Below, in pieces: positions 16,386 to 23,740 of a DNA stretch of 52,271 bases. The DNA is from Hydrogenophaga palleronii NBRC 102513 (GTDB lineage Bacteria > Pseudomonadota > Gammaproteobacteria > Burkholderiales > Burkholderiaceae_C): assembly GCF_001571225.1 (NCBI RefSeq), contig NZ_BCTJ01000028.1, positions 1 through 52,271 of the forward strand, written 5' to 3'. Numbering within the stretch: position 1 is the first letter of the stretch; every line of letters starts with the position of its first letter. A program made the translations under genes and the position numbers. A model generated the notes under the pieces. It saw nothing but the letters and a program-made list of their open reading frames with translations, had not been told where the DNA came from and ran no database searches.

Positions 16386-17591
16386 TCAATTGCGCGCGGC
16401 CAGCACTTCCGAAGGCTGCACGATCTGCTCGGTCTTGTTCGACCAGTTGTTCTTGCTGAAGGTCATGACCGCGGCCAGCTCGGTGTCCGAGAGCTGCTTC
16501 CAGGACGGCATGGAGCCGCCGGCAGCGCCGTGCAGCACCACGTTGATCATCTTGGCGTGGTCGGTGTCGTTCACGATGGCCGAGCCATCGAGCGGCTTGA
16601 TCGGGCCGGCGCCCTTGCCGTTGGCCTGGTGGCAGGCCACGCAGTTGGCGGCGTAGACGGACTCGCCACGCTTGACCAGGTCGGCCAGGGTCCAGACCTT
16701 GTTCGGGTCGTCCGCGGCGGCGGCCATGGCCTTGTGCTGTTCGTTAACCCAGGCGGTGTATTCCTCGGCCGACACCACCTTCACGTGGATCGGCATGTAG
16801 GCGTGTTCCTTGCCGCAGAGTTCGGCGCACTGGCCGTAGAAGTCACCGGTCTTCTCGGCGCGGAACCAGGTGTCGCGCACGAAACCGGGGATGGCATCCT
16901 GCTTGACGCCGAAGGCCGGCACCATCCAGGCGTGGATGACGTCGTTGGCCGTGGTGATGATGCGCACCTTCTTGTTGACCGGCACCACCATCGGGTTGTC
17001 GACCTTGAGCAGGTAGTCGTCGGTGGCTTCGGGCTTGCCGCTGTTGGACATCAGGCGGTGGTTGTTGTCCAGCGTGGAGAGGAAGCCGATGCCCTCGCCT
17101 TCGCCCTTGATGTAGTCGTAGCCCCACTTCCATTGCATGCCCGTGGCCTTGATGGTCACGTCGCTGTTGGTGGTGTCCTTCTGGGCCACCAGCACCTTGG
17201 TGGCGGGCAGCGCCATGCCGATGACGATGAGCAGCGGCACGATGGTCCAGCCGAGTTCGACCCAGATCGGCTCCGGCAGCGCCTGCGACTTGTGGCCCAC
17301 CGACTTGCGGTGCTTCACGATGGAATAGAACATCACGCCGAAGACGATCAGGAAGATCACGGCGCAGATGCCCATCATGAACCAGTGCAGCCAGTGCTGC
17401 TCCTCGGCGATGCGGGTCACGGGGGGGTGGAAGTTCAGCTGGTTGACGGCAGGGCCACCAGGCAGGCTGTTCACCGTTTGAGCGGCGACCGAGGTCCAGG
17501 CGCCCGCACCCAGCGCCAGCGTGGTGCCCACAGCGCAGATGTTTTGCCACCGGGTTCGCAGGGAATGCACCTTTTTATTTGTCGTACTCAC
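16386..17591 (-). CDS. ctaC: Cytochrome c oxidase subunit II fused to a cytochrome c domain (caa3-like)
   Basis: 401 aa. It has a signal peptide (to about residue 38), two helices (70-92 and 112-132), and the CuA domain with ligands His220, Cys255, Glu257, Cys259, His263 and Met266 (FYGQCAELCGKEH..M). A C-terminal cytochrome c domain has heme motif Cys317-x2-Cys320-His321 and a likely Met ligand in GGSMPSW. This makes the complex caa3-like, with a built-in electron entry heme. The start is a GTG at 17591 with GAGG 8 nt upstream. It is the first gene of the oxidase operon and is preceded by an FNR-type box (17615-17628). Confidence 0.96.
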   Translation of the reverse strand: MSTTNKKVHSLRTRWQNICAVGTTLALGAGAWTSVAAQTVNSLPGGPAVNQLNFHPPVTRIAEEQHWLHWFMMGICAVIFLIVFGVMFYSIVKHRKSVGHKSQALPEPIWVELGWTIVPLLIVIGMALPATKVLVAQKDTTNSDVTIKATGMQWKWGYDYIKGEGEGIGFLSTLDNNHRLMSNSGKPEATDDYLLKVDNPMVVPVNKKVRIITTANDVIHAWMVPAFGVKQDAIPGFVRDTWFRAEKTGDFYGQCAELCGKEHAYMPIHVKVVSAEEYTAWVNEQHKAMAAAADDPNKVWTLADLVKRGESVYAANCVACHQANGKGAGPIKPLDGSAIVNDTDHAKMINVVLHGAAGGSMPSWKQLSDTELAAVMTFSKNNWSNKTEQIVQPSEVLAARN

Positions 17592-17604
17592 TTTAAGCGC
17601 CTCA

Positions 17605-17628
17605 AATATAAGTATTGATTTATATCAA
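17605..17628 (-). promoter_or_regulatory. ctaC promoter region with a perfect FNR/ANR-type box
   Basis: TTGAT-N4-ATCAA, a perfect 14-bp palindrome, occupies 17615-17628. Two -10 candidates are on the minus strand: TATATT (17605-17610), or TATAAA inside the box (17619-17624), which would place +1 near 17612 and leave the GAGG ribosome site in the transcript. In both cases the box overlaps the core promoter, the position of a repressor. Confidence 0.65.
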
Positions 17629-17671
17629 TGCCGATTAGAACAAACTTCGGGGTCACCCACCCAAAACACCT

Positions 17672-18103
17672 TCACGCGCCACGCAAAGCCTGGCGTATTT
17701 CCCGGGCCAACAGCGGTCTCAGATCGGCCCTCAAAAAGCGCCCCACCTGCACCGATTGACCTCCGCCGCGCACCTCGATCATCTGATCGCTGTCCGTTGG
17801 CGCTTCCACCTGCACCCACTCGCGGGCGAATTCGCACCGCTTCACCTGTCCCGCCGTTTCCAGCTCCACCACCAGCTGCTTTTGCAGCAGGCGGATGCGT
17901 TCACCGTCCGTGGCGTGGCGCGCATACGCCAAAAACGCCGCCGCCACGACCACCAGTTCCAGCGCGGCAAAAGGCAACACCAGCGTGGCGCCCAGGGACC
18001 AGAAGAATCCGGCCACACCCAGAGACACGACACACATGGAGGCATAAAGCCAACCCAGTTGCGCGGGTGTGACCGAGCAGTTGCGTTTCAGCGACCACAC
18101 CAT
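17672..18103 (-). CDS. DUF2244 membrane protein
   Basis: 143 aa from the ATG at 18103. The N-terminal part (WSLKRNCSVTPAQLGWLYAS) is the DUF2244 signature. Two helices follow (about residues 18-40 and 42-60), then a cytoplasmic domain with VELETAGQVKRCEFAREWVQVE. The start is uncertain: the family signature often begins some residues earlier, the frame stays open upstream to 18286, and no strong ribosome site is visible. The function is unknown. It lies directly upstream of the oxidase operon on the same strand. The 238 bp between its start and the next gene hold no other feature I could support. Confidence 0.75.
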   Translation of the reverse strand: MVWSLKRNCSVTPAQLGWLYASMCVVSLGVAGFFWSLGATLVLPFAALELVVVAAAFLAYARHATDGERIRLLQKQLVVELETAGQVKRCEFAREWVQVEAPTDSDQMIEVRGGGQSVQVGRFLRADLRPLLAREIRQALRGA

Positions 18104-18341
18104 GCCGTCATCCGACAGGGTCGCGAAACGGTAAACATCGCAGGCAAGGCTCACCACCCACCACCGGTTCAGGTCGCACCGGGCCCGAAGGCCCGTGCGC
18201 AGACGCGGGGAAATTTCCCCAGGAACTTGGATAGCCTGCGATTGTAGCGGCGAGAAGCCGGCTTTCCCCTCACAAAACAACCACATCCGACTGCCACAAG
18301 GTGGCTTCGGCCATGCACCTAGCGGCCGTCAGCGGCGCGTT

Positions 18342-19211
18342 TCAGCCCTTGCGGCCCTTGAGCATGGCGCGCATGTCTTCCACGGGCACCGCGGTGGAGG
18401 CCGCCATCGGCATCCGCGGCACGGGTTTGAAGGCGTGGCCGTAGATGATCTCGAAGGTCAGCAACAGGCGCCCGTCGGCGTCTCGCGGCAGGCCGGCTTC
18501 GATCGCCTCGCACAGGCGCGTGCGCCAGTGGCGCGAGCGGCAGGCGGCAAAACGCGCCAGGTTCAGGTTGCGTCCCAGGCCACGCAGCTCGGCCAGCAAG
18601 GTCTCGGCGCTGCTGTACGACAGCACGATGCGCTCCATGTCCATCACCGGCTCGGCAAAACCGCCGTGCACCAGCATGTCACCCCAGTCGTGCATGTCGG
18701 TGAAGGCGTGCGCCGGCGCTGGCCAGCCCTGCTGCTCGTAGACCGCACGCAACTCGCGCAGGCTGTCCGGGCCCAGGCAGGAGAACATCAGGAAGCCATC
18801 GGTCTCGATGTGCTGGTTCCAGCGTTTGAGCAAGGTCTGCGGCCGCGGCTCCATGTGCAGGGCCATGTTGGCCCAGAGCATGCGCACCCGGGTGGCCTCG
18901 TCGGCCGCCAGCGGTCCCTTGTCACGGCCCCAGTTCAAGGGGTTCCAGGCCGTGCCACCGCTTTCGCGCGTGGCCTCCAGCGCCTGCGGCAGGCGCACGG
19001 CTGCCACGTGGCAGCGGGCCTCGGGCAACTGGGTGCGCAATTGCCGGTGCGCCAGCAGGCCGCCGCCCACCGGCTCCCAGTGCAACCAGCTGGCCGGTGG
19101 CTCGCGAAACCATTTCAGGCGCTCGGCCATGCGCGAGGCCACTTCTTCGTGCAGCCACGGACTGGTGCTTGCGGCGCGCTGCTGCCAGCGTTGCGCGGCC
19201 GTGGGGTCCAT
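18342..19211 (-). CDS. BioC-like SAM methyltransferase with a divergent SAM motif
   Basis: 289 aa from the ATG at 19211 (MDPTAAQRWQQRAAS, the usual start of this Burkholderiales group). The C-terminal half resembles malonyl-ACP methyltransferase BioC (FSCLGPDSLRELRAVY, DMHDWGDMLVHGGF, LTFEIIYGHAFKP). The expected glycine-rich SAM loop (D-x-G-x-G-x-G) is replaced by WEPVGGGLLAHRQL, so SAM binding may be altered. If active it would mask malonyl-ACP in early biotin synthesis. No other bio gene is nearby. It is divergent from comF across 125 bp and lacks a clear Shine-Dalgarno. Confidence 0.7.
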   Translation of the reverse strand: MDPTAAQRWQQRAASTSPWLHEEVASRMAERLKWFREPPASWLHWEPVGGGLLAHRQLRTQLPEARCHVAAVRLPQALEATRESGGTAWNPLNWGRDKGPLAADEATRVRMLWANMALHMEPRPQTLLKRWNQHIETDGFLMFSCLGPDSLRELRAVYEQQGWPAPAHAFTDMHDWGDMLVHGGFAEPVMDMERIVLSYSSAETLLAELRGLGRNLNLARFAACRSRHWRTRLCEAIEAGLPRDADGRLLLTFEIIYGHAFKPVPRMPMAASTAVPVEDMRAMLKGRKG

Positions 19212-19302
19212 GCCGGGCACGGCGGTTTCGGTGGGGGTGGATGGGTTCAAGCGGTGGGGCCGCGGAGCGGAAAAACGGGGGGACGTGCCACCGTGCAGGA
19301 CC

Positions 19303-19330
19303 TTGCACGCGCGTGGCGCCCCAGTATATT
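19303..19330 (+). promoter_or_regulatory. comF promoter
   Basis: TTGCAC (19303-19308), 16 bp, TATATT (19325-19330): the best sigma70-like promoter in the window. The ATG begins 6 nt after the -10, so the message is probably leaderless. Confidence 0.7.
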
Positions 19331-19336
19331 GGCCGC

Positions 19337-20059
19337 ATGTCCAGCGGCTGGCGCACCTTGTTCAATTCCCTGCCCGGCACTTGCCAGGTGTGCGGCGGCT
19401 GGCCGGGCGAGCCGGTCTGCGAGAACTGCAGCACCCGCTTTCAGGGACCGCCCCACCGTTGCCACGCTTGCGCGGCACCGCTGTCCTCCGACGCCCACCA
19501 CCTGTGCGGCACCTGCCTCGCGCAGCCCTCCCCCGCCGCGCTGCAGGCCCGCACCGCGGCGGTGGACTACGCCTATCCCTGGGACGGCCTGATCGCGCGC
19601 TTCAAGTTCCGCGCCGAGCCCGGCTGGGCCGGCCCCTTTGCGCGCCTGATGCTGCGCACGCCACGCGTGGCCGAGCTGCTGTCGCAATGCGAACTGCTGG
19701 TGCCGGTGCCACTGAATGCCACGCGCCTGGCCGAGCGCGGCTACAACCAGGCCTGGGAACTCACCAAGGCCTTGCGGCGGCAGGGCCGACCGGCCGCGGC
19801 AGCCGTGCCGGACGCACTGCTGCGCCTGCTCGACCGGCCCGACCAGCACAGCCTGCCGCGCGAGCAACGCCTGCGCAACCTGCGGGGCGTGTTCGCGGTA
19901 CACCCGTTGCATGTGCCACGGGTCCAGGGACGGCAGGTGCTGCTGGTGGACGATGTGAGCACCACCGGCGCGACGCTGCAGGCGGCGGCGCAGGCCTTGC
20001 GGCAGGCCGGCGCCGCGGGCGTGAACGCGCTGGTGTTCGCCCACACGCCGCCGGGGTAA
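19337..20059 (+). CDS. comF: ComF family phosphoribosyltransferase-like protein
   Basis: 240 aa. The N-terminus carries a zinc-ribbon-like set of Cys pairs (CQVCGGW, CENC, CHACAAP, CGTC). The C-terminal type I PRTase domain has the PRPP loop VLLVDDVSTTGATL. ComF proteins take part in DNA uptake and recombination, by an unclear reaction. The ATG at 19337 is chosen because the protein then starts just before the zinc ribbon and a -35/-10 pair lies directly upstream. No Shine-Dalgarno is present. trmL follows 37 bp downstream and may be read from the same promoter. Confidence 0.92.
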   Translation: MSSGWRTLFNSLPGTCQVCGGWPGEPVCENCSTRFQGPPHRCHACAAPLSSDAHHLCGTCLAQPSPAALQARTAAVDYAYPWDGLIARFKFRAEPGWAGPFARLMLRTPRVAELLSQCELLVPVPLNATRLAERGYNQAWELTKALRRQGRPAAAAVPDALLRLLDRPDQHSLPREQRLRNLRGVFAVHPLHVPRVQGRQVLLVDDVSTTGATLQAAAQALRQAGAAGVNALVFAHTPPG

Positions 20060-20096
20060 GCTCGCGCGCCACGCCTTTCACCTTCGCCCCTGCCCC

Positions 20097-20570
20097 ATGT
20101 TCCACATCGTCCTTGTCGCCCCCGAGATCCCGCCCAACACCGGCAACGTGATCCGGCTCAGCGCCAACACCGGCTGTACGCTGCACCTGATCGAGCCGCT
20201 GGGTTTCTCGATGGACGACAAGCACATGCGCCGCGCCGGACTGGACTACCACGAGTACGCCGAGCTGCGCCGCCACGCGGACTGGCAGAGCTTTCTGCGC
20301 AGCGAGGCGCCCGACCCGCAGCGCCTGTTTGCCTTCACCACACGCGGCAGCCACAGCTTGTTCGACAACCGTTTCCAGGCCGGTGACTGGTTGGTGTTCG
20401 GCTCCGAGACGCGTGGACTGCCCGAGGATGTGCGCGAGGGGTTTCCCGCCGCCCAACGCCTGCGTTTGCCCATGGTGGAAGGGCAGCGCAGCCTCAACCT
20501 GTCCAACGCGGTGGCGGTCAGTGTTTTCGAGGCCTGGCGCCAGTTGCAATTCGGCAAGGCACTTTCGTGA
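20097..20570 (+). CDS. trmL: tRNA (cytidine/uridine-34 2'-O)-methyltransferase TrmL
   Basis: 157 aa, a minimal SPOUT enzyme. It shows motif 1 (PEIPPNTGNVIRL), motif 2 (LVFGSETRGLPEDV) and motif 3 (LPMVEGQRSLNLSNAVAV), which form the knotted SAM site. It methylates the wobble ribose of tRNA-Leu isoacceptors. The length matches E. coli TrmL (157 aa). It follows comF by 37 bp on the same strand. The stop codon overlaps a CRP-like palindrome (20566-20581). Confidence 0.95.
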   Translation: MFHIVLVAPEIPPNTGNVIRLSANTGCTLHLIEPLGFSMDDKHMRRAGLDYHEYAELRRHADWQSFLRSEAPDPQRLFAFTTRGSHSLFDNRFQAGDWLVFGSETRGLPEDVREGFPAAQRLRLPMVEGQRSLNLSNAVAVSVFEAWRQLQFGKALS

Positions 20571-20581
20571 CACAGGTCACG
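20566..20581. promoter_or_regulatory. CRP/Vfr-like palindrome
   Basis: CGTGAC-ACAG-GTCACG, perfect 6-bp arms with a 4-bp centre. It contains GTGA-N6-TCAC, the core of CRP-type sites, and covers the trmL stop codon. It lies 134 bp upstream of the 20715 gene. A hairpin without a U tract is the alternative reading. Confidence 0.4.
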
Positions 20582-20714
20582 TGAGCCGGCAACAGCACCT
20601 CCCACTTCACGCGGTGATCGCGGAAGATCAGGCAGCAGCCACAAAGGCGACAGACCCCACCAAGGGGCAGGCCGAAAGTGCCCGACAACGACTGGCTGCA
20701 AGGAGGGGGTGTTG

Positions 20715-21035
20715 ATGTTTTCCATTGCACGTTTGTTCAACGAAAGCCTGGGGCATATCCACGGGCAGCACCATCGCGCCGACGCCGAGGACCTGGCCGC
20801 GATCCGCTGCCAGATGGAGTTCTGCATCGTGGACTGCACCCATCCGGCGGCGCGGCGCCTGCGCCGGCAGATCCTGCGCACCGGCACACCGCAGGAGCTC
20901 TGGCTGCTGCGCAACGACGCCTACCAGCTGATCTCCCAGCAATTCGACCAGGCCACCGCGGCCCGGCGCATCAACGAGCTGCGGCCCAGCTTCAAAAGCT
21001 TCATCAACCCCCGCCTGCTCGTGCGCATCAGGTAG
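20715..21035 (+). CDS. Hypothetical 106-aa protein
   Basis: A small soluble protein I do not recognise. It begins MFSIARLFNESLGHIHGQ, has one short Cys pair (MEFCIVDCTHPAA), and is rich in Arg and Leu with amphipathic helices (RRLRRQILRTGTPQELWLLR); there is no signal peptide or membrane helix. The start at 20715 is well supported: AAGGAGG (20700-20706) lies 8 nt upstream, one of the strongest ribosome sites in the window. It has its own 144-bp upstream region with a CRP-like palindrome at 20566-20581 and is convergent with the MaoC gene. Codon use looks like its neighbours. No function is proposed. Confidence 0.75.
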   Translation: MFSIARLFNESLGHIHGQHHRADAEDLAAIRCQMEFCIVDCTHPAARRLRRQILRTGTPQELWLLRNDAYQLISQQFDQATAARRINELRPSFKSFINPRLLVRIR

Positions 21036-21053
21036 GCCGGGGGCACCCTTCCC

Positions 21054-21509
21054 TCAGGGGTATTGGCGCACCAGCGATTCCGCGAAACACACCGGCTTGT
21101 CGGCGCCTTCGCGTTCGATCACCACGGCCCAGGTCATCTGCAGGCCCCCCTGCTCGATGGGCTCGGTCGACTGCAGCGTGAGCCGCCCGCGCACGCGGCT
21201 GCCCACCGGCACCGGTGCGGTGAAGCGCACGCGGTTCAGGCCGTAGTTCACGCCCATGCGGGTGTTGCGCACCTCGAACGACGATTCCAGAAACACCGGC
21301 AGCAGCGACAGGGTGAGAAAACCGTGCGCAATCGGCGCGCCGAACGGGCCGGCCTTGGCGCGCTCCACGTCGACGTGAATCCACTGGTGGTCGCCGGTGG
21401 CCTCGGCAAAGCGGTTGACCTGCTCCTGGGTGATCTGCACCCAGTCGCTCACGGCCACTTCCTGGCCCACGCAGGCCGCGAGATCGGCCAGGGAATCAAA
21501 GGTTTTCAT
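21054..21509 (-). CDS. MaoC/NodN-type (R)-enoyl hydratase
   Basis: 151 aa with a single hotdog domain. The hydratase motif is visible as RFAEATGDHQWIHVD (catalytic Asp and His) followed by GAPIAHGFLTLSLL. Such enzymes hydrate 2-enoyl-CoA to (R)-3-hydroxyacyl-CoA, feeding polyhydroxyalkanoate or beta-oxidation. The ATG at 21509 gives a family-length product and has TACAGT 7 nt upstream with no Shine-Dalgarno, so it is probably leaderless. It follows parA on the same strand but has its own promoter. Confidence 0.9.
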   Translation of the reverse strand: MKTFDSLADLAACVGQEVAVSDWVQITQEQVNRFAEATGDHQWIHVDVERAKAGPFGAPIAHGFLTLSLLPVFLESSFEVRNTRMGVNYGLNRVRFTAPVPVGSRVRGRLTLQSTEPIEQGGLQMTWAVVIEREGADKPVCFAESLVRQYP

Positions 21510-21516
21510 GCGGCCC

Positions 21517-21522
21517 ACTGTA
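21517..21522 (-). promoter_or_regulatory. Putative -10 element, leaderless MaoC transcript
   Basis: TACAGT on the minus strand ends 7 nt before the ATG at 21509; no Shine-Dalgarno lies between. The -35 is not recognisable. Confidence 0.45.
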
Positions 21523-21572
21523 GCCGCGGCGTCGGTGCGCACATGTCGGACCCGCGACAGCGCGGGCCGGCT

Positions 21573-22190
21573 TCAGCGGTCGAGCCAGTCGCAGATGTCC
21601 TGCCACTGGCGCAGGTCTTTCTCGATCCGGCCCGGCGCGACGTCGAACAGGGTCAGGCCGCGCGCTGCGAGGTGCACGTAGTTCTGCGTGTCGCGCAGGC
21701 CCCCGAGCACCGGCAGGCCCAGGCCGGCCACGAATTCGGCCAGCTGATCGGCCGCGATGGTGCGCGTGTCCACCCGCATGCCGACGATGCCGATCTGCAG
21801 CTTGTCGGCGCGGCGCGATTCGGCCAGTTCGTCGAGAAAGTCGCGCGTCGCATAGATGTCGAAGATGCTGGGCTGCAGCGGCACCAGCACCTTGTCGGCC
21901 AACTTGAGCACGTCCTTGAAACGGCCACCGTGCAGGCCGGCCGGGGTGTCGAGCACCACGTGGGTGACGTCCTTGGGCGGGCGGGCGATCTGGTCCTTGG
22001 ACACGTCCCAGCTCTGGATCGGGCGCGCTTGCGGTGGCCTGAGCTTGAGCCACAGCGCCGAGGACTGCTGGCGGTCGGCATCGCCCAGCATGACGGCATG
22101 CCCCTGGCGGGCAAAGTAGCCGGCGACGTTGGTCGACAGCGTGGACTTGCCCACGCCTCCTTTGGGATTGGCTACCACCACGATGGGCAT
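21573..22190 (-). CDS. Orphan ParA/MinD-type ATPase
   Basis: 205 aa. The deviant Walker A motif is intact (KGGVGKST, residues 10-17, with the signature Lys10), as are switch-like GDADRQQSSALW and Walker B-like VVLDTPAGLHGG. The length fits the short single-domain ParA group without an N-terminal DNA-binding domain. There is no parB gene or obvious parS cluster beside it, so it is not the chromosomal partition ParA; orphan ParAs often position other cargo such as chemoreceptors, carboxysomes or storage granules. The start at 22190 has AAGGAG 6 nt upstream. It lies 80 bp after the TSUP gene on the same strand. Confidence 0.88.
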   Translation of the reverse strand: MPIVVVANPKGGVGKSTLSTNVAGYFARQGHAVMLGDADRQQSSALWLKLRPPQARPIQSWDVSKDQIARPPKDVTHVVLDTPAGLHGGRFKDVLKLADKVLVPLQPSIFDIYATRDFLDELAESRRADKLQIGIVGMRVDTRTIAADQLAEFVAGLGLPVLGGLRDTQNYVHLAARGLTLFDVAPGRIEKDLRQWQDICDWLDR

Positions 22191-22270
22191 GCAAAGCTCC
22201 TTTGTGTGCGGACGCCCCACACGGCAAGCGTGGTGGGGAGCGATGGAGGGAGGAGTGAACGAACCGGGCC

Positions 22271-23032
22271 CTATGTTATCGCCACCGCGTCCCAAACCAG
22301 CTTGCAGCCGGTGAGGAACATGCCCAGATAAATCAGCCGATAGAACAGTTTGGGTTGGATGCGGTGGGCGATGCGCACGCCGATCCACACCCCCAGCGGT
22401 GCAAACGGCAGCAGCGCCAACGAGGTCACCATGTTGCGCAAGTCCAGCAGGCCGAGCCAGGCGTAGGGGATCCACTTGGACAGGTTGATGAAGAAAAAGA
22501 AGAAGGCCAGCGTGCCGGTGAACACCAGCGGCGAGAGCCGCAGCGGGATCACATAGGCGTTGACCGGCGGGCCACCGGCGTGCGCCACGAAGCTGGTGAA
22601 ACCCGAGGCGGTGGTCAGCAACACACCCACCCAGCGTGGCGGCGGCGCGCTGTCGGGCCGCGGCGGAAACAGCAGGCGCTGCGCCAGAAACAACAGCGTG
22701 AGCACCCCGACGATCCCGGCCACCACGCGCGCGTCCAGCAGCTTGAACAGCAACGCGCCCACCACGATGCCGATCAGGCCGAAGGGCAGCAGGAACGTGA
22801 GCAGCTGGCGGTCCACGTTCTTGCGGAAGGCCGCCATGCCCAGCAGGTCCATCAGCAGCAACACCGGCATCAGGATCGCTGCCGCCTGCGGCACCGTCAC
22901 GGCCAGCGCCATCATGGGCACGGCCAGCGAACCGAAGCCGGCGCCGAAGCCGCTCTTGCTGATGCCCAGCAGGATCACGGCGGGAATGGCAACGGCGTAG
23001 AAGAAGGGGTCGGTGATGAGTGGGAAGTTCAC
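22271..23032 (-). CDS. TSUP family sulfite/organosulfonate-type permease
   Basis: 253 aa, about eight membrane helices. It shows the TSUP repeats: ISKSGFGAGFGSLAVPMMAL in the first half and ASGFTSFVAHAGGPPVNAY in the second. Members export or import sulfite, sulfoacetate and related anions; the substrate is not readable here. The start is a GTG at 23032 with no Shine-Dalgarno. GACAAT ends 7 nt upstream on the minus strand, suggesting a leaderless message that fires back-to-back against the TRIC promoter. Confidence 0.88.
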   Translation of the reverse strand: MNFPLITDPFFYAVAIPAVILLGISKSGFGAGFGSLAVPMMALAVTVPQAAAILMPVLLLMDLLGMAAFRKNVDRQLLTFLLPFGLIGIVVGALLFKLLDARVVAGIVGVLTLLFLAQRLLFPPRPDSAPPPRWVGVLLTTASGFTSFVAHAGGPPVNAYVIPLRLSPLVFTGTLAFFFFFINLSKWIPYAWLGLLDLRNMVTSLALLPFAPLGVWIGVRIAHRIQPKLFYRLIYLGMFLTGCKLVWDAVAIT

Positions 23033-23039
23033 GCCGGGG

Positions 23040-23066
23040 ATTGTCGCTGCTGCACCACGCGACAAT
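23040..23066. promoter_or_regulatory. Interlocked divergent promoters of TSUP and TRIC genes
   Basis: TTGTCGC (23041-23047) and GCGACAA (23059-23065) form an inverted repeat. Each arm carries a GACAAT -10-like hexamer, one per strand (23040-23045 minus, 23061-23066 plus), 7 and 6 nt before the GTG and ATG start codons. With a 16-17 bp spacer, the -35 region of each promoter falls on the -10 of the other. Confidence 0.5.
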
Positions 23067-23072
23067 CGACGC

Positions 23073-23711
23073 ATGCACAACGTTCAATTCTGGGGCGAGA
23101 GCCTGCGCCTGCTGGTCGAGCTGATGGCCACCGCGGCCTTTGCACTGTCGGGCATTCTGATGGGCGCGCGCATGCGGCTCGATGCGGTCGGTGTGGCGGT
23201 GGTCGGTTTCCTCGCCGCGTTCGGCGGCGGTACCCTGCGCGACCTGCTGCTCGACCAGCGCCCGTTCTTCTGGGTGCGCCATGTCGAGATGCTGTGGGGC
23301 GTGCTCGCCCTGTGCGTGCTGGCCATGCTGTTCCTGCGCAAGCGGCACATGCCGCTGACCGAACGGGCCATCCAGTGGCCCGACGCGCTCGGCCTCGGCC
23401 TCTTCGCCGCCACCGGCGTGCACCAGGCCCTGCTGCAGGAGATGCCGGCGCTGGTGGCCGTGTTGATGGGCCTGATCACCGGCGTGTTCGGCGGCGTGCT
23501 GCGCGACGTGGTCTGCAACGAGATTCCCACCGCCTTCAAGGACCACCGGCCCTACGCCGTGTGTGCGTTCGCCGGTGGCTGGCTGTACGTGGGACTGTGG
23601 ACCTGGCAGGCACCGGGCTGGGTCGCCCTGGTGGCCTGCGTGGTCTTCACTGCCGGGCTGCGTGGCCTGGCCTTGTGGCGCAACTGGCAGTTGCCGGCCT
23701 GGAAGTTCTAG
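23073..23711 (+). CDS. TRIC-type cation channel family protein (UPF0126/YadS)
   Basis: 212 aa with seven helices arranged as two three-helix repeats plus one. The repeat signatures are AFALSGILMGARMRLDAVGV with FGGGTLRDLLLDQRPFFWV, and the second copy ATGVHQALLQEMPALVAVLM with FGGVLRDVVCNEIP. Bacterial TRIC proteins are trimeric potassium/sodium channels of the inner membrane. The ATG at 23073 directly follows GACAAT with 6 nt between and no Shine-Dalgarno, so it is probably leaderless. It is convergent with the thiolase across 29 bp. Confidence 0.9.
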   Translation: MHNVQFWGESLRLLVELMATAAFALSGILMGARMRLDAVGVAVVGFLAAFGGGTLRDLLLDQRPFFWVRHVEMLWGVLALCVLAMLFLRKRHMPLTERAIQWPDALGLGLFAATGVHQALLQEMPALVAVLMGLITGVFGGVLRDVVCNEIPTAFKDHRPYAVCAFAGGWLYVGLWTWQAPGWVALVACVVFTAGLRGLALWRNWQLPAWKF

Positions 23712-23740
23712 GCGCCAACGCCCAGGACGTCCCGCTCCGG

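Noticed and set aside
18293..18305. GCCAC-AAG-GTGGC hairpin near the end of the BioC-like gene
   Set aside because: Only 5 bp and no U tract; insufficient to call.
22206..22250. Hairpin CCCCAC...GTGGGG between TSUP and parA as a terminator
   Set aside because: The stem is bulged and has no U run on either strand.
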